Shown here in pieces: positions 15,329 through 18,897 of a stretch of DNA of 18,897 nt; the first letter of the stretch is position 1; each line of letters opens with the position of its first letter. The notes below the pieces were generated by a model. It searched no databases and was not told the origin of the DNA. It worked only from the letters and a program-made list of their open reading frames with translations. The translations under genes and the position numbers were made by a program. Source of the DNA: JACPLA01 sp964602055 (lineage in GTDB: Bacteria > Bacteroidota > Ignavibacteria > UBA10030); the NCBI GenBank assembly GCA_964602055.1, contig CAZRPU010000046.1, positions 1-18,897 of the forward strand. Reading direction: 5' to 3'.

Positions 15329-16182
15329 AAAGCGGGACGAAAGGTAAGGGAAACAGGCATTTCTGGAAATCGCTCGGGAGGAGTGCGCTCTACGGATCCC
15401 TTCTGCTCCTGGCGATCTCCATGCTCCTTCCTTTCTTTTGGATGTTCAGCACTTCCCTCATGACGGACCTGGAGGTCTATCAGTATCCTCCGCGGTTCTT
15501 CCCGTCGGAAATGAAATGGTCGAACTTTCCCGAAGCGCTCCGCTTACAGCCCTTTGGCCGGTTCTTCCTCAACACGGCAATCGTTGCGGGAGCCTCGGTC
15601 GCCGGACAGCTCCTCTTTTGTTCGATGGCTGCCTATGCATTCGCCCGGATGCGCTTCGCCTGGCGGGACCGGATCTTTGCCTTGTATCTCCTGACGATGA
15701 TGATCCCCGCCATCGTTACCATCATTCCGTCGTTTCTCCTCATCAACGCGTTCGGATGGATGAACACCTATTGGGCGCTCTTCACCCCGACGCTCTCGAG
15801 TGTCTGGGGAATTTTCTTGCTCAGGCAGTTCTTCATGACCATTCCGCGCGATCTGGAAGATGCAGCCCGCATCGACGGGGCCTCGGAATTCTCGATCTTC
15901 TGGAGGGTGATTCTACCGCTCTCCAAACCGGCCCTTGCCACGCTGGCGATCTTTGCGTTCATGGGAAGCTGGAAGGATTTTCTCTGGCCTCTGCTTGTCA
16001 CCAACCGCACGGACATGCGAACCGTCGAAGTCGGTATCGCAAATTTCAGCACGCTCTATACGACAGACTGGCCCCATCAAATGGCGGCCGCCGTTGTCGT
16101 GATGATCCCCGTTGTGATCATTTTTCTTGCAGCTCAGAAGTATTTCGTCCGGGGAGTCACTCTGACAGGGCTGAAGGGATGA
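15325..16182 (+). CDS. MalG-like carbohydrate ABC permease (CUT1), TTG start
   Basis: Inner-membrane permease of the MalG type, 285 residues from the chosen start. Six hydrophobic segments are visible. The EAA loop reads DAARIDGASEFSIFWRVILP (D179-P198, conserved G185) and is followed by LSKP. The frame is open well upstream inside the mannosidase gene, but residues from there do not resemble a permease. TTG 15325 overlaps the mannosidase stop (TTGA) and places a basic tail before helix 1. The next candidate, ATG 15421, would cut into that helix. GGTGGAG (15316-15322) lies very close to the TTG, so reinitiation by terminating ribosomes is likely. This protein should pair with the MalF half of the fusion at 6336, although about 6.7 kb separates them. 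No CUT1 ATPase is present. Confidence 0.88.
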   Translation: MKSGTKGKGNRHFWKSLGRSALYGSLLLLAISMLLPFFWMFSTSLMTDLEVYQYPPRFFPSEMKWSNFPEALRLQPFGRFFLNTAIVAGASVAGQLLFCSMAAYAFARMRFAWRDRIFALYLLTMMIPAIVTIIPSFLLINAFGWMNTYWALFTPTLSSVWGIFLLRQFFMTIPRDLEDAARIDGASEFSIFWRVILPLSKPALATLAIFAFMGSWKDFLWPLLVTNRTDMRTVEVGIANFSTLYTTDWPHQMAAAVVVMIPVVIIFLAAQKYFVRGVTLTGLKG

Positions 16183-16190
16183 CGGGGGGA

Positions 16191-16260
16191 GGTAAGGTAA
16201 AGACAAAGGTAAAGGTGAAGGTAAAGGTAAAGGTAAAAGGTAAAGGTAAAGGTAAAAGGT
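16191..16260 (+). repeat. GGTAAA hexamer tandem repeat (about 11 units)
   Basis: This 70-bp run is built of GGTAAA units: seven exact or near-exact 6-nt copies, two 7-nt copies (GGTAAAA), variants GACAAA and GGTGAA, and partial units at both ends. It fills most of the gap between the MalG-like stop (16182) and the ATG at 16280. Each unit contains AAAGGT, a weak Shine-Dalgarno-like string. There is no dyad symmetry. Confidence 0.95.
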
Positions 16261-16279
16261 CTTCATAAAGAGCAGTTCT

Positions 16280-18823
16280 ATGAAAAAACTGTTGCTGATG
16301 ACGATATTTCCGGTCGTTGCGTGGGCCCAGGCAGGGTTCATTCCGGCATTCAAGATCGAGTCAAACGACATTGCGCTTTCGCGGCCCGCTCAACCGGGAA
16401 CGTATTTCGACAAGGTCGGCCGGAAGTTTGCAATATTGGGCTCTGAAAGCGGATCCTTCGAGGCCTGGGCCTATCCCCTCAAGCTTCTCCGCAACTGTGA
16501 GCTTTCCTTCTACACCGGGAGTTCCACTGAACCGATTCGTGCACGCGACATCGTCCGTTTTGTTACTGCCTCGCCTGAGGCAACAACGCTCACCTTCACC
16601 TATCAATCCTTCACGGTGAAAGCGATTTTTGTTACTCCTCTGCAGGAGCCCGGCGCTCTCATTCTTCTCGATGTGCTCACCACCGAACCTCTGACCGTGG
16701 TCTGCAGTTTTCTCCCTGTCCTCCAACCGATGTGGCCCGCCGGGATAGGAGGACAATCCGCACGCTGGCTCGATGATATCAAGGCGTATCAGATATCAGA
16801 GCCCACAAAGCAGAACTCCGGGTATATCGGCTCTCCGGCCGCGTCAGGCATTTCGTACACGCCCGCCCATATGCTCGCCGACGTACCCAATCAGTTCAAA
16901 ATCGAAATCAAGGATCCCGCTTCGACCAGAGGAAAGTACGTTCCCATTGTTCTGGCCGGGGGCAAGGGAAATCGGGACAGCGTCAAGGCTGCGTATCAGT
17001 CCATCATGAAAAATCCGGAAGTATTGTATCGGCGCAATGTGGAGTACTACCGCAAGCTCCGGGGAAGCACTCTGCAAATCGAAACCCCCTCACGGGACCT
17101 CAACCTTGCTCTTGAATGGGCAAAGGTGGCCTATGACAACCTGATGGTCGAGAATCCCGATCTCGGCTACGGCATGGTAGCGGGCCTGGGTACTTCGGGC
17201 ACCGGAGGGAGGCCGGGATTCGGATGGTTTTTCGGAGGTGATGCATACATCAATTCTTTCAGCATGAACAGCTACGGAGCATTTGAGACCGTGCGTGCTG
17301 CCCTTGCTTTTACCCGGAAGTGGCAAAGGGCGGATGGAAAAATGCCGCATGAGCTCTCCCAGGGCGCAGGATATATCGATTGGTTCAAAGATTATCCCTA
17401 CGCTTACATCCACGGCGACACAAGCCCGTTTTTCATCTGCGCTCTCTATGATTACTACAAGATGTCGGGTGATGTTGCTTTTGTGAAGGAGAGCTGGCGA
17501 TCGGCTCAGCGCGCGTACGAGTGGTCCATAGCGACAGATGAGAACGGCGACGGCCTTATGGATAATAGGAAAGCAGGCCTCGGGGCATTCGAATACGGCC
17601 CGCTGACCGACATTCAGTCCGACATCTACACAGCGGCCGTATGGGTTCGTGCGGCCAGGGCCATGGAGTTCCTCGCACGTGCGGTGGGCGACAAGGACTT
17701 CGAAGTAAAAGCTTCGTTGTATGCCGAAAGGGCATTGAAATCCTTCAAGGAGAAATTCTGGGACGAGAAGAATCAGCAGTACTCCTATGCCTTCACTGCC
17801 AAGGGTGAGCATGTGGATCTTGTCTCACCCTGGAGTTCGGTGGGACTTCATTGGGAACTGGGAGATCCGGACCGTTCAGCGAGGTCGCTTCTGAAGCTGA
17901 ATTCTGCCGAACTCACCACGGACTGGGGTATCCGCAGCATCTCCAATAAAAGCAAGTACTATGAAGCGCTCAACTACAACTACGGAGCAGTCTGGCCCTT
18001 CTTGACGAGCTGGGTCGCAACGGCACAGTATAAGCATGGCTTCGCCTTGCAGGGATACCATTCCCTCATGTCTTCCGTCCGACATACCTTTGACAACGCG
18101 CTCGGCTCTGTGACCGAAGTTTTCTCGGGAACGCACAATATCTGGCCTCAGGAAGCGGTTGCCCATCAGGGGTTTTGTACGGCAGGAGTCGTGTTGCCGC
18201 TCGTACGCGGCATGCTGGGACTCGAAGCGGATGCGTCGCAAAAGACTATTTCCTTCTCACCTCAAATTCCGGCAGATTGGAAATCGCTCACGATCAAGAA
18301 CTACAGAGTGGGTGATGACTATTTCTCATTTGAGTACAGAGATTCAGGAAACAAGAGGTCGTGGAAGGTGAGCACAACCGGGAACGTTGAATACTTTCTC
18401 AGGTTCAAGCAGCGCCTATCGCCGGCGGCGAAGGTCACATCTCTTCGAGCATTCGACAACGGACCTGACATCCGAGGCACGGTCGGAGAATCATCGCTCG
18501 TGCTTGAGACGCCGGTGCGGGGCACGCGGACCATCGAGATGCAGGTCGAGGGAGGATTCGAACTCCTCCCTCCCGAGATCCGGACAGCCACAGGAGATCC
18601 GAACAAAGGTCTTAAGATAGTTTCCACGTCATGGTCCGGAAAAAAGCTCACGGTGCTGGTGGACGGATTGGCAAACGAAACGTATGAATTGAAATTCGTA
18701 AACGGGGAAGCCATTGCATCCGTTCAGGGCGGAATTCTTCAGGGAGAGAAAATCATTCTTCGCATACCAAACGGGCCAACGGGCGAATTTGTCAGACATG
18801 ACCTTGCAATCACTCTTCGTTAA
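16280..18823 (+). CDS. Secreted six-hairpin glycosidase, glycogen-debranching/GH63-like
   Basis: An 847-residue predicted secreted glycoside hydrolase. The signal peptide is MKKLLLMTIFPVVAWAQA (1-18). Residues 20-260 look like a beta-sandwich domain. Residues about 265-650 look like an (alpha/alpha)6 barrel of the amylo-alpha-1,6-glucosidase (COG3408) or GH63 type. Barrel landmarks are GWFFGGDAYINSFSMNSYG (315-333), YIHGDTSPFF (376-385), a Ca-site-like DENGDGLMD (420-428), NYNYGAVWPF (565-574) and VTEVFSG...WPQEAVAHQ. D380 and E613 or E625 are candidate catalytic acids. Two further beta-rich parts close the chain. I cannot assign a substrate. Its place after an alpha-mannosidase suggests an alpha-glycan or alpha-glycoside. 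It lacks a strong ribosome site; the GGTAAA array ends 19 nt before the ATG. Both flanking hairpins lie after its stop. Confidence 0.82.
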   Translation: MKKLLLMTIFPVVAWAQAGFIPAFKIESNDIALSRPAQPGTYFDKVGRKFAILGSESGSFEAWAYPLKLLRNCELSFYTGSSTEPIRARDIVRFVTASPEATTLTFTYQSFTVKAIFVTPLQEPGALILLDVLTTEPLTVVCSFLPVLQPMWPAGIGGQSARWLDDIKAYQISEPTKQNSGYIGSPAASGISYTPAHMLADVPNQFKIEIKDPASTRGKYVPIVLAGGKGNRDSVKAAYQSIMKNPEVLYRRNVEYYRKLRGSTLQIETPSRDLNLALEWAKVAYDNLMVENPDLGYGMVAGLGTSGTGGRPGFGWFFGGDAYINSFSMNSYGAFETVRAALAFTRKWQRADGKMPHELSQGAGYIDWFKDYPYAYIHGDTSPFFICALYDYYKMSGDVAFVKESWRSAQRAYEWSIATDENGDGLMDNRKAGLGAFEYGPLTDIQSDIYTAAVWVRAARAMEFLARAVGDKDFEVKASLYAERALKSFKEKFWDEKNQQYSYAFTAKGEHVDLVSPWSSVGLHWELGDPDRSARSLLKLNSAELTTDWGIRSISNKSKYYEALNYNYGAVWPFLTSWVATAQYKHGFALQGYHSLMSSVRHTFDNALGSVTEVFSGTHNIWPQEAVAHQGFCTAGVVLPLVRGMLGLEADASQKTISFSPQIPADWKSLTIKNYRVGDDYFSFEYRDSGNKRSWKVSTTGNVEYFLRFKQRLSPAAKVTSLRAFDNGPDIRGTVGESSLVLETPVRGTRTIEMQVEGGFELLPPEIRTATGDPNKGLKIVSTSWSGKKLTVLVDGLANETYELKFVNGEAIASVQGGILQGEKIILRIPNGPTGEFVRHDLAITLR

Positions 18824-18827
18824 CTGA

Positions 18828-18855
18828 CGAGCGCAGCCCTGAAGGGCAGCGCTCG
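18828..18855. terminator. Stable hairpin with TGAA loop at the end of the locus
   Basis: CGAGCGCAGCCC (18828-18839) pairs with GGGCAGCGCTCG (18844-18855) around TGAA, with a single A-A mismatch, giving 11 base pairs. It begins 4 nt after the stop codon. No T run follows on the + strand, so it may be a processing or stability hairpin rather than a classic terminator. Confidence 0.6.
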
Positions 18856-18864
18856 AACGAAACA

Positions 18865-18883
18865 AGCATCAAACAGCGATGCT
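18865..18883. other. Second short hairpin downstream of the locus
   Basis: AGCATC (18865-18870) pairs with GATGCT (18878-18883) around a 7-nt loop, followed by GCTTTC. It stands 9 nt after the stronger hairpin. Together the two may end transcription of the locus. On its own it is weak. Confidence 0.35.
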
Positions 18884-18897
18884 GCTTTCAAGCCCGG

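Noticed and set aside
16191..16260. CRISPR array
   Set aside because: The units are 6-7 nt, directly adjacent, with no spacers and no cas genes nearby.
15438..16268. Second + strand frame over the MalG-like gene ending in a Lys/Val/Gly repeat
   Set aside because: The repetitive tail is only the translation of the GGTAAA array. The rest is a frame-shifted reading of the permease, which has clear family motifs in its own frame.

Overview
The window looks like chromosomal DNA of a Gram-negative bacterium, moderately GC-rich by eye, with every recognisable gene on the + strand and little spacing between genes. The Gram-negative reading rests on periplasmic-type signal peptides, a lipoprotein binding protein and a proton-translocating transhydrogenase. 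A placement in or near the Bacteroidota/Ignavibacteriota (FCB) group is plausible from the gene style, but it is an inference I cannot test here. I see no tRNA, rRNA, CRISPR array, insertion sequence, integrase or transcription regulator.

Region 1 (36-2955) is a three-gene operon for membrane-bound NAD(P) transhydrogenase with a split alpha subunit (alpha1, alpha2, beta). It is closed by a clear rho-independent terminator at 2914-2955.

Region 2 (2980-6235) starts with a candidate promoter. It holds a DUF1295 membrane protein, a ThiF/MoeB-type adenylyltransferase fused to a rhodanese domain, and a class V PLP enzyme. The first two overlap by ATGA. The last two suggest sulfur or cofactor chemistry, but the usual cysteine-desulfurase loop is not visible in the PLP enzyme. 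A weak terminator-like hairpin follows.

Region 3 (6242-18883) is the most unusual part: a compact locus for taking up and breaking down alpha-linked sugars. In order it encodes a solute-binding protein fused to a MalF-like permease; a ribose-type binding lipoprotein, double ATPase and permease (RbsB-A-C); a secreted GH38 alpha-mannosidase; a MalG-like permease that starts on TTG inside the mannosidase stop codon; a 70-bp GGTAAA tandem repeat; and a secreted six-hairpin glycosidase related to glycogen-debranching enzymes. Two transporter families are thus interleaved. The two membrane subunits of the oligosaccharide (CUT1) transporter are separated by a complete monosaccharide (CUT2) transporter and a glycosidase, and no CUT1 ATPase is encoded here. 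The likely logic is periplasmic trimming of a mannose-containing glycan or glycoside, followed by uptake of both oligo- and monosaccharide products, with no SusC/SusD pair. Two stable hairpins close the window.

The best candidates for something undescribed are the binding protein-permease fusion with its interleaved partner system, the GGTAAA array in front of the last glycosidase, a shared AACCGG leader element before three genes, and a transhydrogenase that appears to lack both familiar membrane histidines.
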